Shown here in pieces: positions 1 through 7,293 of a stretch of 9,725 nucleotides of DNA. The position numbers and the translations under genes were made by a program. Every line of letters starts with the position of its first letter. The stretch's first letter is position 1. Where the stretch lies: NCBI GenBank assembly GCA_021796055.1, contig JAJYOS010000173.1, positions 1 through 9,725 on the forward strand, read 5' to 3'. The notes below the pieces were generated by a model, which did not search any database, had not been told where the DNA came from, and worked only from the letters and a program-made list of their open reading frames with translations. This DNA comes from Bacteroidota bacterium (lineage in GTDB: Bacteria; Bacteroidota; Kryptoniia; Kryptoniales; JAKASW01).

Positions 1-242
1 CCCTGGATCACCTCCCGGACGATTATAGGACTGTGACTATATTGTCCGACATAGAAGGTTACACTTACGAGGAGATAGCCGATTTCCTCGAGATCCCGAT
101 TGGGACAGTCAGATCCCGGTTGCACCGGGCGAGGAAGATATTACGGTCCATATTGAAAGAGTACGCGATGGATCATGGCTACGCCGCTGACGATTCCGAA
201 ACTGAATTAGTGTGCGTGGCCAGGACGAAGGATCGTCGGTGA
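1..242 (+). CDS. ECF-type RNA polymerase sigma factor, C-terminal part (5' end outside window)
   Basis: The frame is open from the window edge (first full codon at 3) to the TGA at 240-242, so only about 79 C-terminal residues are seen. They carry a sigma-70 region 4, which contacts the -35 element: LDHLPDDYRTV is followed by a helix-turn-helix YTYEEIADFLEIPIGTVRSR and then LHRARKIL. The pattern (LP..YR.V..L.. EG.TYEEIA..L.IP.GTVRSRLHRAR) is the usual one of the RpoE-like ECF family. The GTG at 33 is an internal Val codon in region 4, not a start. About 25 extra, rather acidic residues follow region 4. The stop overlaps the next small ORF (GTGA), which suggests coupled translation, and in ECF loci that position often holds the anti-sigma factor. 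Region 2 and the ECF subgroup cannot be judged from this fragment. Confidence 0.93.
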   Translation, partial: LDHLPDDYRTVTILSDIEGYTYEEIADFLEIPIGTVRSRLHRARKILRSILKEYAMDHGYAADDSETELVCVARTKDRR

Positions 243-472
243 TTTATGTCTCTGCGTATAGCGAAGAAGGAAGATTCCACTGCACCCTGACCAATAAGAG
301 GTGTTCCGTCGATTGTGTGGGCGGAAGTTTTCCTTCAACGTTTACAAGAGCAGTCGTGAAGCTGGCTATCCGACAATTGTACGAAATGTTTGTTAAGCGG
401 AAACCCGATGGCGCAGCAGATAAGCTTCTTGAGGATACCGCTTCTGATACAAAGGAGGTCCGGCAGCGATAG
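239..472 (+). CDS. small protein of unknown function coupled to the ECF sigma gene
   Basis: This is a 77-residue ORF. I prefer the GTG at 239 over the GTG at 212. It forms a GTGA overlap with the sigma stop and has a purine-rich GAAGGA at about 227-232 with a short spacer, whereas the 212 start has no visible ribosome site and would overlap more. The protein begins with a strand-like VIYVSAYSEEGRF, has three cysteines (HCTLTNKRCSVDC), then a helix-like stretch (TRAVVKLAIRQLYEMFVKRK) and a charged tail. There is no membrane segment or signal peptide. Its place directly after an ECF sigma gene is where an anti-sigma factor would be expected, but the zinc anti-sigma motif HxxxCxxC is absent, so that role is unproven. 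I do not recognise the family. Confidence 0.55.
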   Translation: MIYVSAYSEEGRFHCTLTNKRCSVDCVGGSFPSTFTRAVVKLAIRQLYEMFVKRKPDGAADKLLEDTASDTKEVRQR

Positions 473-565
473 GCTGGTTCATGTCTGTGCGCAAAGCGGA
501 ATCATGATCCGCGCTTGATGATGCCGGACGCACAGCGAATGAATTACAGATGTCAGGAGGAAAAT

Positions 566-880
566 ATGTCGAGCACAACCTTTTCATTTGTGGCCGATAT
601 TGGGACGCGAGATCCCGAAAGGATTGAACCGATTCTGGTTGACTTCATTGGCGTGGATGGAATACTAAGAACGGATTATGGTTTCAGGGTCCGATCCACT
701 CTCGAAGGACCGAACGCGAGAGAATTGAACAGGAAATTGCTTTCTCTTTTGAGACGTGTAGAGCAAACCGCAACCCTGGAAGCCGAGTGGACAAATAATG
801 GCACGACTGAACGGTTCGTTGATTATGAGCCCAGTGGTTGCAGAGTGGCCGTAAAGGGGGCGTGGCACAGCAGGAGATGA
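566..880 (+). CDS. hypothetical small cytoplasmic protein
   Basis: This ORF encodes 104 residues from the ATG at 566, which is preceded by a strong CAGGAGG (554-560) five bases upstream. An ATG at 515 in the same frame lacks such a site and would add 17 residues of poor coding character, so I reject it. The protein starts MSSTTFSFVADIG, has a hydrophobic strand (IEPILVDFIGVDGIL), a probable amphipathic helix ARELNRKLLSLLRRVEQ, then LEAEWT and a basic C-terminus. The alternating strand/helix layout suggests a small alpha/beta fold. There is no signal peptide, membrane segment or known motif, and I cannot name a family. It lies between the sigma-linked ORF and the degenerate receiver and probably shares their transcript. 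Confidence 0.65.
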   Translation: MSSTTFSFVADIGTRDPERIEPILVDFIGVDGILRTDYGFRVRSTLEGPNARELNRKLLSLLRRVEQTATLEAEWTNNGTTERFVDYEPSGCRVAVKGAWHSRR

Positions 881-970
881 AAGGCGCCGTACTGGTCTAC
901 AAAACCACGCCTCCATTTTAATGACGGACCTGATCGGCGCTAGATAACTTCCATACAGCTGGAGGGCAGA

Positions 971-1366
971 ATGGCAAGGTCAAAACCGTTGATCGCGATA
1001 AGTGACTGCGAATCGACCATAAGCATGTCATTTGTCGACACACTGAAGGGCAAAGGGTATCACGTCATCATTATGCCGGACAAGTGCAAGCTGTTTAATC
1101 TTCTGAGCACAGTTAAACCCGATTTGATAGTCACAAGCATGCGGTCCGACACCATAGATGGCCTCGAGTTCCTGGAGTCAGTCAAAGCTAGTTATAGGTT
1201 GCGGGAGATACCGGTTATCGTAGTGGGCTCGCATCCTGAGCTGAGAATGGAAGCTGAGCGTCTCGGAGCGGCTGATTTTTTGGAGAAGCCGGTCGGAGCA
1301 GATCAGTTTGAACAAGCGGTCGAATATGGTTTGGCCGGATCTCCATGGGCGGCCACCGAAGCGTGA
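971..1366 (+). CDS. stand-alone degenerate receiver (response-regulator-like) protein
   Basis: This 131-residue protein consists of one CheY-like receiver domain and no output domain. GGAGGG at 961-966 is a good ribosome site for the ATG at 971. The receiver framework is clear: strand 1 PLIAISD, strand 3 KPDLIVTSM, then the loop IDGLEFLESVK, strand 4 IPVIVVGS, and LGAADFLEKPV with the conserved Lys-Pro at 106-107. However, the site expected to be the phosphoacceptor Asp is Ser56, the usual acidic pair after strand 1 is Ser11-Asp12, and the conserved Thr/Ser at the end of strand 4 is Gly86 followed by Ser87. Classical Asp phosphorylation is therefore unlikely, and it probably acts as a pseudo-receiver by protein-protein contact. 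The frame is intact and well preserved, so it is not simply a decayed gene. The next gene, about 260 bases downstream, is the propeller sensor kinase. Confidence 0.88.
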   Translation: MARSKPLIAISDCESTISMSFVDTLKGKGYHVIIMPDKCKLFNLLSTVKPDLIVTSMRSDTIDGLEFLESVKASYRLREIPVIVVGSHPELRMEAERLGAADFLEKPVGADQFEQAVEYGLAGSPWAATEA

Positions 1367-1626
1367 AGAGTGCCGCGAAAGCCTAAATGGAGCCTTCCGG
1401 ATGCATCAGAGTTATAATCCCCTCCGCCTGCGTTGAATCTTTTGAGCGTCCCTGTCGCCTGAATATCACATCGGTGCGCTAAATCCGAGACCATCTTCGA
1501 TGAACGGAGGGATGGGCATGCTCGAAAGGTAGTCTTCCGCCAGTAGCAAGGTCCATTTCATGTCAGCTTGTCCAAGTGTAAGCCTACCTGTTGTATTGAA
1601 GATGTTCCATCCATATTTTTACCGAA

Positions 1627-4600
1627 ATGAGATTGGGACGCACCTTGAGGCTGGTGTTCGCTTTGGCGAGCATCGTGCAGGTCGAAACAGCCCTTGGGCT
1701 GGGTTTCGAGCACATTTCACTCCAACAGGGGCTGTCGCAGTCCTCCGTCTTTGCGATTTGCCAGGATCACCTGGGGTTTCTTTGGTTCGGGACTCAGGAT
1801 GGACTCGACAGGTACGACGGCTATTCGTTCAAGGTGTTCAGGAATAACCGTCACGATTCGACATCATTATCTTACAATTATGTCCTCAGGCTGATGGTTG
1901 CCCGCAACGGCTCGGTTTGGGCGGGTACTGAAGGCGGAGGGGTTAGCGTCTACAATCAGATCACCGGTCGATTCACTCAATACATGCATGTGGCAGGAAA
2001 GCCGAACAGTCTAAGCAACAACCATGTCCATGCGCTGTATCAGGATCCCGATGGAACAATCTGGGTCGGGACGGAGGATGGACTCGATCGATTCGATTCT
2101 TCTGGAGGTACGTTTCGAAGATACTATTTCCGGGGAAAAGGGAAAGACACGACTCGCGACAACTTCATAAGCTCGATATTTGAAGACAGTGAACACCGTT
2201 TCTGGGTTTGCAGCATCAACGGCGCATCGCTTCTTAATGTTAAGACGGGGGCGTGGAGTCCCCTCCAGCCGCGCGGAATCGTGATCAACAAGGTTGTCCA
2301 GACGAGCCACGGCGAGCTGCTCTTTATTGGAGCGGGAGTATGGTCTTATGATTCACTCTCGGGCAGGCTTGTACCATGGAAGACCCGACTGACAAATCAG
2401 ATTGAGAAGGGGATTGGATCGGAAGCCGCGATTCTAAACAAGAACGGAACCATGTGGCTGGGATCCTACGACGGGATCGGGCTTGTCGGTGTGAACACAG
2501 ATACGGTCGCCGTCTTCAGAGATAATCCTAACGATCCGACCAGCCTTTCTGAAAACACCATACTTTCTCTTTACCAAGACAGATCAGGCATTCTGTGGGT
2601 GGGAACCTATGAAGGCATAAACAAGTATGTCCCGACGAAGAAGAAATTTGAAAATTACACCTTTAATCCCAAGGACGCCAACAGCCTGAGCAACATGCGG
2701 GTGCGCGGATTCTCGCAGGCCCGGGATGGCATGATTTGGATCGCGACACAAAACGGGCTCGATGGTTTCGATCCATCCACCGGTAGGTTCAGCAGGTATT
2801 TCAATCGCTCCGGTCAGCCGCCTTCGGGGCCGGCGAGAACGTTCTGGAGCGTCCTTGTGAATCGTGAAAGCAACGGAATATCTGTTTGGGGAGGGACGAA
2901 CGGGCAAGGGATCTATACTCTAACCTTCAGACATGGGATATCCACTCCCATTTTTAAAAATATCGTTCTCACAATGCCGGCGTATAAGGCGACCTTCAGC
3001 GACGTGGTCAATTCACTTTATCAGGACAGGCAGGGAAATATCTGGGCCGGGACATACGACGGTGTAATCCGACTCACCCGGTCGGGCGCTGAATATAAAC
3101 AGACCCGGTATCCTTTCCCCTCCCAGGTCAACGTGATCTTCCAAGACAGCAGCGGGACGATGTGGATCGGAGGGTATTCGTTCAGGCTTCATCGGTTCGA
3201 TTCGAAGACGGATAAATTCGAGAGAGCAATCCTTGACAGTAACTTTGCCAATACTCTCGCGGGCAAGAGCGTGCTCTGTATGGCAGAAGGGAGAGATCGA
3301 ACGCTTTGGGTCGGCACGTATGGGGGATTGTTGAGGATTAATTACGAGGGTAAGCTCCTTTCCCATATAGGCGTTAGCGACGGACTCCCAAACGACGTCA
3401 TCTACGCGATCCTTGTCGGGCCGCACGGACACCTCTGGCTTAGTACAGATCTGGGCATCTGCAGATACTCGCCTCTCACAGGCAGAATCCGCGATTACAC
3501 CGTGGATGACGGATTGCAGAGCAATGAGTTCAACCAGGGAGCAGCGTTTGAATCGCGGAGCGGGAAATTCTACTTCGGAGGCATCAATGGATTCAACTCA
3601 TTTTATCCGGACAGCATCCACGACAATACCAATATTCCGCCCGTGGTTTTCACGGGCTTCAAAATTTTCAATCGCTCTGTGGAGCCTAGGGAATCGGAAA
3701 GCCCGCTGCAACAGACGATCTGGACTGCCCATTCACTTCATTTGAGCTACACAGATGAAGTGCTCACATTCGATTTTGCCGCATTGGAATTCACGGACCC
3801 CGATAGGAACATGTACGCCTACAAGCTCGACGGGTTTGACAGAAGATGGGAAAACATTGGCGATAAGCGCGAAGTGACTTACACTAACCTGGATCCCGGC
3901 AGATACGTTTTGCGAGTAAGAGCTTCAAACAACGACGGGGTTTGGAATAACAAAGGCGCGTCCTTAATAATCTACATATCTCCGCCATTGTGGATGACAT
4001 GGTGGTTTAGGGGGCTCGTAGTGCTGATCTTCCTTTCTATCGGGCCGATAATTTACTACCGAAGGGTTACGACATTGAAGAGAGAGGCCGCGGTACAGCG
4101 CGAGTTTTCCAGGAAACTCATCGACAGGCAGGAAAACGAGCGTAACCGCATTGCGGCCGAGCTGCACGACACGATTGGGCAGGATCTGCTTGTGATAAAG
4201 AACCGCGCTTACCTCGCCCAACAAGCAAAGCGACTTAACTCGAGTGCCAGGACACAACTTGATAACATTGTTGAGACCGTCACGCAGTCGCTGCAAAATG
4301 TAAGGGAAATAGTCCGCAACCTTAGACCATACTATCTGGACCGGATCGGCCTAACCGGGGCACTCAATGCGATGCTCGCCTCGGTTGGAGAATCTTCATC
4401 GATAAGGTTTGATGTCTCTATCGACAATATCGACGGCATGCCCGGAGACGGTTCGAAGGAATCAGAAGCGAGCTTTTTCCGAATAGTCCAGGAATCGGTG
4501 AACAACCTTGTGAAACATTCCGGCGCCAGGAATGCTTCGGTGGCTGTCAGGAAGCACACGGACGAAGTCGTGGCGATAATTCACGACGATGGCAAAGGGT

Positions 4601-4785
4601 TCGACTATGCCGCAACGCAAGGTGGTTCGTCACAATCAGGCCTCGGCCTGTCGAGTATGATCGAACGAGCAGGTATGTTAGGAGGGCACCTCGAAATATC
4701 ATCCGGTCAAGGGAGCGGGACTACCATCACTCTCACCGTTCCGGTTTACCCGCGAAACGAAGAGCATTCGGAAAGGCAATCTTGA
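1627..4785 (+). CDS. propeller-type sensor histidine kinase (Reg_prop, Y_Y_Y, HisKA_3, HATPase_c)
   Basis: A 1052-residue membrane sensor kinase, which senses in the periplasm and autophosphorylates on His in the cytoplasm. Residues 1-24 form a signal peptide (MRLGRTLRLVFALASIVQVE). Residues 25 to about 665 hold about 14 propeller repeats of the type LWFGTQDGL, IWVGTEDGL, LWVGTYEGI and IWAGTYDGV, enough for two seven-bladed propellers. About 703-785 is a Y_Y_Y domain (YAYKLDGFDRRW, DPGRYVLRVRASNNDG). The single membrane segment is at 793-811. A short charged helix leads to a HisKA_3 dimerisation domain with phospho-accepting His847 in AAELHDTIGQ. The ATPase has an N box near RIVQESVNN (952-960), the G1 box HDDGKGF (986-992) and GLGL (1005-1008). 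There is no fused receiver or DNA-binding domain, unlike Bacteroides hybrid sensors. The ATG has only a weak ribosome site, but the signal peptide supports it. The stop overlaps the next gene by TTGA, which makes that regulator the cognate partner. The ligand is unknown. Confidence 0.95.
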   Translation: MRLGRTLRLVFALASIVQVETALGLGFEHISLQQGLSQSSVFAICQDHLGFLWFGTQDGLDRYDGYSFKVFRNNRHDSTSLSYNYVLRLMVARNGSVWAGTEGGGVSVYNQITGRFTQYMHVAGKPNSLSNNHVHALYQDPDGTIWVGTEDGLDRFDSSGGTFRRYYFRGKGKDTTRDNFISSIFEDSEHRFWVCSINGASLLNVKTGAWSPLQPRGIVINKVVQTSHGELLFIGAGVWSYDSLSGRLVPWKTRLTNQIEKGIGSEAAILNKNGTMWLGSYDGIGLVGVNTDTVAVFRDNPNDPTSLSENTILSLYQDRSGILWVGTYEGINKYVPTKKKFENYTFNPKDANSLSNMRVRGFSQARDGMIWIATQNGLDGFDPSTGRFSRYFNRSGQPPSGPARTFWSVLVNRESNGISVWGGTNGQGIYTLTFRHGISTPIFKNIVLTMPAYKATFSDVVNSLYQDRQGNIWAGTYDGVIRLTRSGAEYKQTRYPFPSQVNVIFQDSSGTMWIGGYSFRLHRFDSKTDKFERAILDSNFANTLAGKSVLCMAEGRDRTLWVGTYGGLLRINYEGKLLSHIGVSDGLPNDVIYAILVGPHGHLWLSTDLGICRYSPLTGRIRDYTVDDGLQSNEFNQGAAFESRSGKFYFGGINGFNSFYPDSIHDNTNIPPVVFTGFKIFNRSVEPRESESPLQQTIWTAHSLHLSYTDEVLTFDFAALEFTDPDRNMYAYKLDGFDRRWENIGDKREVTYTNLDPGRYVLRVRASNNDGVWNNKGASLIIYISPPLWMTWWFRGLVVLIFLSIGPIIYYRRVTTLKREAAVQREFSRKLIDRQENERNRIAAELHDTIGQDLLVIKNRAYLAQQAKRLNSSARTQLDNIVETVTQSLQNVREIVRNLRPYYLDRIGLTGALNAMLASVGESSSIRFDVSIDNIDGMPGDGSKESEASFFRIVQESVNNLVKHSGARNASVAVRKHTDEVVAIIHDDGKGFDYAATQGGSSQSGLGLSSMIERAGMLGGHLEISSGQGSGTTITLTVPVYPRNEEHSERQS

Positions 4786-5471
4786 AGAAGAACTATGGAG
4801 ACGGCAGGAGGCGATTTGAAGAGGAAACCGCTACGGTTGTCATTGCGGACGATCATCCTTTGTTTCGGAAGGGTTTGAGGGACTTTGTAAGCACTTCCGG
4901 GCTTTACGAAATTGTCGGCGAGGCATCAAACGGTGAAGAGGCGCTTGATGTCATAATGAAATTAAAGCCGGACATCGCGATCCTGGATATAAACATGCCG
5001 GGTATCAACGGGCTGGATGTGGCAAGAAAAGTATCGGCTCGGAAGCTCAATACGGAACTGATTATCCTTACGATGTATGAGGATGCGGAGCATTTCGAGC
5101 TCGCAATGGAAACTGGCATAATGGGGTATGTTCTCAAGGACAGTGCGGCAGCCGACGTCGTCTCCTGCATTCAGTCGGTGCTGTCGGGGAAGAGCTACAT
5201 CAGTCCATCACTCTCACACCTCCTCATGAAGAGGAGTGTTAAATCGCTCAAGGGCATCGAGAAAAAACTCGGCGTCGATAACCTGACCGGCTCGGAGCGA
5301 AAAGTGCTGAAACTCATCTCGGAAGGAAAATCGACGAAGGATATAGCTGACAGACTCTTCATAAGCGTGAAGACGGTAGCGGCGCACCGTTCGAACATTT
5401 GCGGAAAACTTGATCTCCATGGTACCAACGCGCTCCTCAAATTCGCACTCGAACACAAAGAGTTGCTGTAA
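4782..5471 (+). CDS. NarL/FixJ-family DNA-binding response regulator
   Basis: A 229-residue response regulator and the likely phosphorylation partner of the kinase just upstream. The receiver occupies about 17-135, with the acidic pair Asp23-Asp24 (VIADDHPLF), phosphoacceptor Asp69 (IAILDINMPG), Thr97 (LIILTMYED) and Lys119 (YVLKD), all intact. The C-terminal LuxR-type helix-turn-helix is at about 166-225: NLTGSERKVLKLISEGKSTK, DIADRLFISVKTVAAHR, then NICGKLDLHG. The start is a TTG at 4782 that overlaps the kinase stop (TTGA), with AAAGG five bases upstream. No in-frame ATG or GTG lies between it and the receiver core, while the nearby ATG at 4795 and the TTG at 4816 after AGGAGG are out of frame. 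The first 15 residues are an extra basic/acidic leader before strand 1. Translational coupling to the kinase is likely. Target genes are unknown; the secreted proteins downstream are possible but unproven. Confidence 0.95.
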   Translation: MKKNYGDGRRRFEEETATVVIADDHPLFRKGLRDFVSTSGLYEIVGEASNGEEALDVIMKLKPDIAILDINMPGINGLDVARKVSARKLNTELIILTMYEDAEHFELAMETGIMGYVLKDSAAADVVSCIQSVLSGKSYISPSLSHLLMKRSVKSLKGIEKKLGVDNLTGSERKVLKLISEGKSTKDIADRLFISVKTVAAHRSNICGKLDLHGTNALLKFALEHKELL

Positions 5472-5574
5472 AGAAGCGGTCTCGTCTGTAATCTAGGTAC
5501 TACTATCTAGAAAAATACTCCCTTCTGACAATACACATGGTTTCTCTTCATCTGTTAATTGTAGCGTTATCTCA

Positions 5575-5608
5575 GTGTTGTGAGGGGACGGGGACCCGTC
5601 CTTAACAC
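5575..5608 (+). promoter_or_regulatory. leader hairpin upstream of the secreted-protein gene
   Basis: GGACGG (5586-5591) pairs with CCGTCC (5596-5601) around four bases, and outside it GTGTT (5575-5579) can pair with AACAC (5604-5608), leaving an asymmetric internal loop. No T run follows, so it is not a standard intrinsic terminator of the two-component operon. It lies about 60 bases before the ATG at 5669 and may be a 5' leader structure. The pairing is read directly; any function is a guess. Confidence 0.3.
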
Positions 5609-5668
5609 CGAGAGGAGCTGACGGGGTAATCAGAGGAACGACGGAACAGAGTGAAGGAGGAGTTGGAG

Positions 5669-6298
5669 ATGGAGACGTTCGGATTTCACAAATGGCAGAT
5701 TTATTTAGCTTGCGCGCTGATTTCTCTTTGTGTCTGCAACCCCGCGAGCGCCGGACAGTCAGGTAAATATTCGGTCCTTTCGGAGAAACCGGGTACCGGC
5801 CTGAGCAGGATCTTTTCCGCGAGCAATTCAAACGGTCCTCTCGGTCAGGATCGTAACGTGGTGGCTAATGACAGGATGCTGCTTCTTTGGAACGAACCGC
5901 CGTCGATGTACACCACGAATTACGACGCTTTCCACTATCAGATCCTGAGCTATGATTCTTCGAACAGACAGCTGCAGACTTACGGATCGCTTTCCGGTGA
6001 TTCAGTTACGAATACCGCGAACAGCATGGTGCAACCGGCCATCGAAGGTAATATGACTTCAATCGTGCTCGCCGGTGACATGATAGGCAATGGATACGCG
6101 GAAGAGGCTTCTGTCTGGGAAACATCAGGAAATAAAGTCTTGGCTTCTGCTAAGCCGATCTCCAAATCCAACCTTGCGTTCGAAGACAGCACCGTGACCG
6201 GCGAAATGGTCGGTCAAATGAGCGCAGCGAGTTCCGATTACGGCGGTTCGCATTCACAAATACAGCCTCGTGCCGAGAGATACGTCCGTGTACGTTAG
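5669..6298 (+). CDS. secreted FG-GAP-like protein, N-terminal part of a frame-broken gene
   Basis: This ORF encodes 209 residues from the ATG at 5669, which follows AAGGAGG (5654-5660) with an 8-base spacer. A GTG at 5651 in the same frame lies upstream of that site and is less likely. The N-terminus is a Sec signal peptide (IYLACALISLCVC then NPASA-GQS). The mature part contains stretches that resemble FG-GAP/VCBS-type propeller repeats, for example IVLAGDMIGNGYAEEASVWE, but without the full DxDGDG calcium-binding loop. The frame runs into a TAG at 6296-6298 soon after HSQIQPR, just where the frame of the next ORF takes over. The next ORF holds the CARDB-like and T9SS-sorting part, so the two were probably one secreted protein now split by a frameshift or an out-of-frame deletion. 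As it stands, this half would be exported without a sorting domain. Confidence 0.75.
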   Translation: METFGFHKWQIYLACALISLCVCNPASAGQSGKYSVLSEKPGTGLSRIFSASNSNGPLGQDRNVVANDRMLLLWNEPPSMYTTNYDAFHYQILSYDSSNRQLQTYGSLSGDSVTNTANSMVQPAIEGNMTSIVLAGDMIGNGYAEEASVWETSGNKVLASAKPISKSNLAFEDSTVTGEMVGQMSAASSDYGGSHSQIQPRAERYVRVR

Positions 6299-6875
6299 TT
6301 TCTACGTCGGCAATCCTCAGGACGGAGGGACAATTATCAAAGACCTTTCCGGGGACTCCTTGTTCGCGACGCAGGGAGCAATACCTGCACGAGGATCGCA
6401 GATATTCTCGTTCAGCTGGATAGCGCCTTCCGTAGTAAACACAAGGCTCGTTCACTCAGGCAACTACGTTCACGTTTGGGGCGTAATCGACCTGTCGGAC
6501 ACGATGAAGGAGATACACAGGCGCAACGATTTCGGCTGGAGCATCCTCCAGGTTCCTGGAATAATTACGTCCGTTAACGCGCAACATGAACAGCCGGCAT
6601 CTTGCCAACTTTTCCAAAACTACCCAAACCCTTTCAATCCAACCACAGTGATAAGGTTCGACCTGAATCATGCCTCGAAAGTAACACTCGACATTTACAA
6701 CGTCCTCGGTCAGGAAGTAATGGGAAACGATTATGGGACACTTGGTGCGGGGTCGTATGACAAGAGCATAAACATGGATCGCTTCGCGAGCGGCGTTTAC
6801 TTCTATAGGATCGTCGCAAAAGGCAGTGACGGCAAGACTTTCGTCGCGGTAAGAAAATTAATGCTATTAAAATGA
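6270..6875 (+). CDS. T9SS type A sorting domain protein, C-terminal part of a frame-broken gene
   Basis: The called ORF of 201 residues starts at a GTG at 6270 with no ribosome site, and the frame is open from 6222. It has no signal peptide of its own. Residues 5-95 look like the second half of a CARDB-type beta-sandwich: VYVSFYVGNPQDGG, then the turn PARGSQIFSFSW and YVHVWGVIDLSD. Residues about 110-201 form a complete type IX secretion C-terminal domain: LFQNYPNPFNPTTVIRFDL, VTLDIYNVLGQEV, FASGVYFYRIVA and a basic end. Such domains are recognised by the T9SS and need prior Sec export, so this part only makes sense fused to the signal-peptide half in the preceding ORF. A programmed frameshift, a sequencing error or a real pseudogene would each explain the layout. 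The TGA overlaps the ATG of the receiver gene (ATGA). Confidence 0.8.
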   Translation: MPRDTSVYVSFYVGNPQDGGTIIKDLSGDSLFATQGAIPARGSQIFSFSWIAPSVVNTRLVHSGNYVHVWGVIDLSDTMKEIHRRNDFGWSILQVPGIITSVNAQHEQPASCQLFQNYPNPFNPTTVIRFDLNHASKVTLDIYNVLGQEVMGNDYGTLGAGSYDKSINMDRFASGVYFYRIVAKGSDGKTFVAVRKLMLLK

Positions 6876-7234
6876 AAATAATGATTGTCGACGACAACAA
6901 GGGAATCCGGGAAGTAATCAAGAGTATTCTGGATGTGCAGAATGCCGAGTTCTGCGAATGCCAGGATGCGGCAGGCGCGCTTGCGCTCTACCGATTCTTC
7001 GAGCCGGACTGGGTGCTGATGGATATAGAGATGAGCGGGCTGGACGGGATAACCGCTGCGCGAAAAATCACGGCATCGGAATCGGATGCAAAGATTATCA
7101 TAGTCACCAACTACGACGAGGACCAGTTCCGGGAAGCGGCTGAGTCCGCCGGAGCTTTTGCTTTCGTAAGCAAGGAGAATCTTCACAAGCTAAATGCAAT
7201 AATAAGTTCGGGCGGGAATACCGACCAGTTATGA
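6872..7234 (+). CDS. single-domain response regulator (receiver only)
   Basis: This 120-residue CheY-like receiver has all the catalytic residues: Asp7-Asp8 (IMIVDDN), phosphoacceptor Asp51 (WVLMDIEMSGLDG), Thr79 (IIIVTNYDE) and Lys101 (FAFVSKENL). The A..AGA.AFV.KE.L pattern near the end is that of NarL/FixJ receivers, but there is no DNA-binding domain after it. It either works as a phosphate sink or signal relay, or is an ancestrally truncated regulator. The ATG overlaps the stop of the T9SS ORF (ATGA) and has no strong ribosome site, so translation is probably coupled. A decayed paralogue lies at 9190-9535, on the far side of the CDC-like gene. The cognate kinase is not evident; the kinase at 1627 already has a partner. 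Confidence 0.92.
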   Translation: MKIMIVDDNKGIREVIKSILDVQNAEFCECQDAAGALALYRFFEPDWVLMDIEMSGLDGITAARKITASESDAKIIIVTNYDEDQFREAAESAGAFAFVSKENLHKLNAIISSGGNTDQL

Positions 7235-7293
7235 TACTCATATGACCCTGCCCAACAGGACGCCAATGTTAATGACAAATATAGGAGGAGTGA

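Noticed and set aside
515..565. Upstream ATG at 515 extending the small gene at 566
   Set aside because: No ribosome site at 515, while the ATG at 566 has CAGGAGG at the right distance.
882..925. Imperfect stem (AGGCG, TGGT / ACCA, CGCCT) followed by CCATTTTAA as a terminator after the gene ending at 880
   Set aside because: Short interrupted stems with a bulge and a weak T run; it could arise by chance.
1367..1626. 260-base gap before the kinase, inspected for a riboswitch, small RNA or promoter
   Set aside because: No recognisable conserved riboswitch core, strong hairpin or clear promoter pair; it presumably holds the kinase promoter but I cannot place it.
1560..1847. 95-residue + strand ORF overlapping the start of the sensor kinase
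   Set aside because: Most of it lies inside the kinase gene in another frame, and it shows no motifs or ribosome site.
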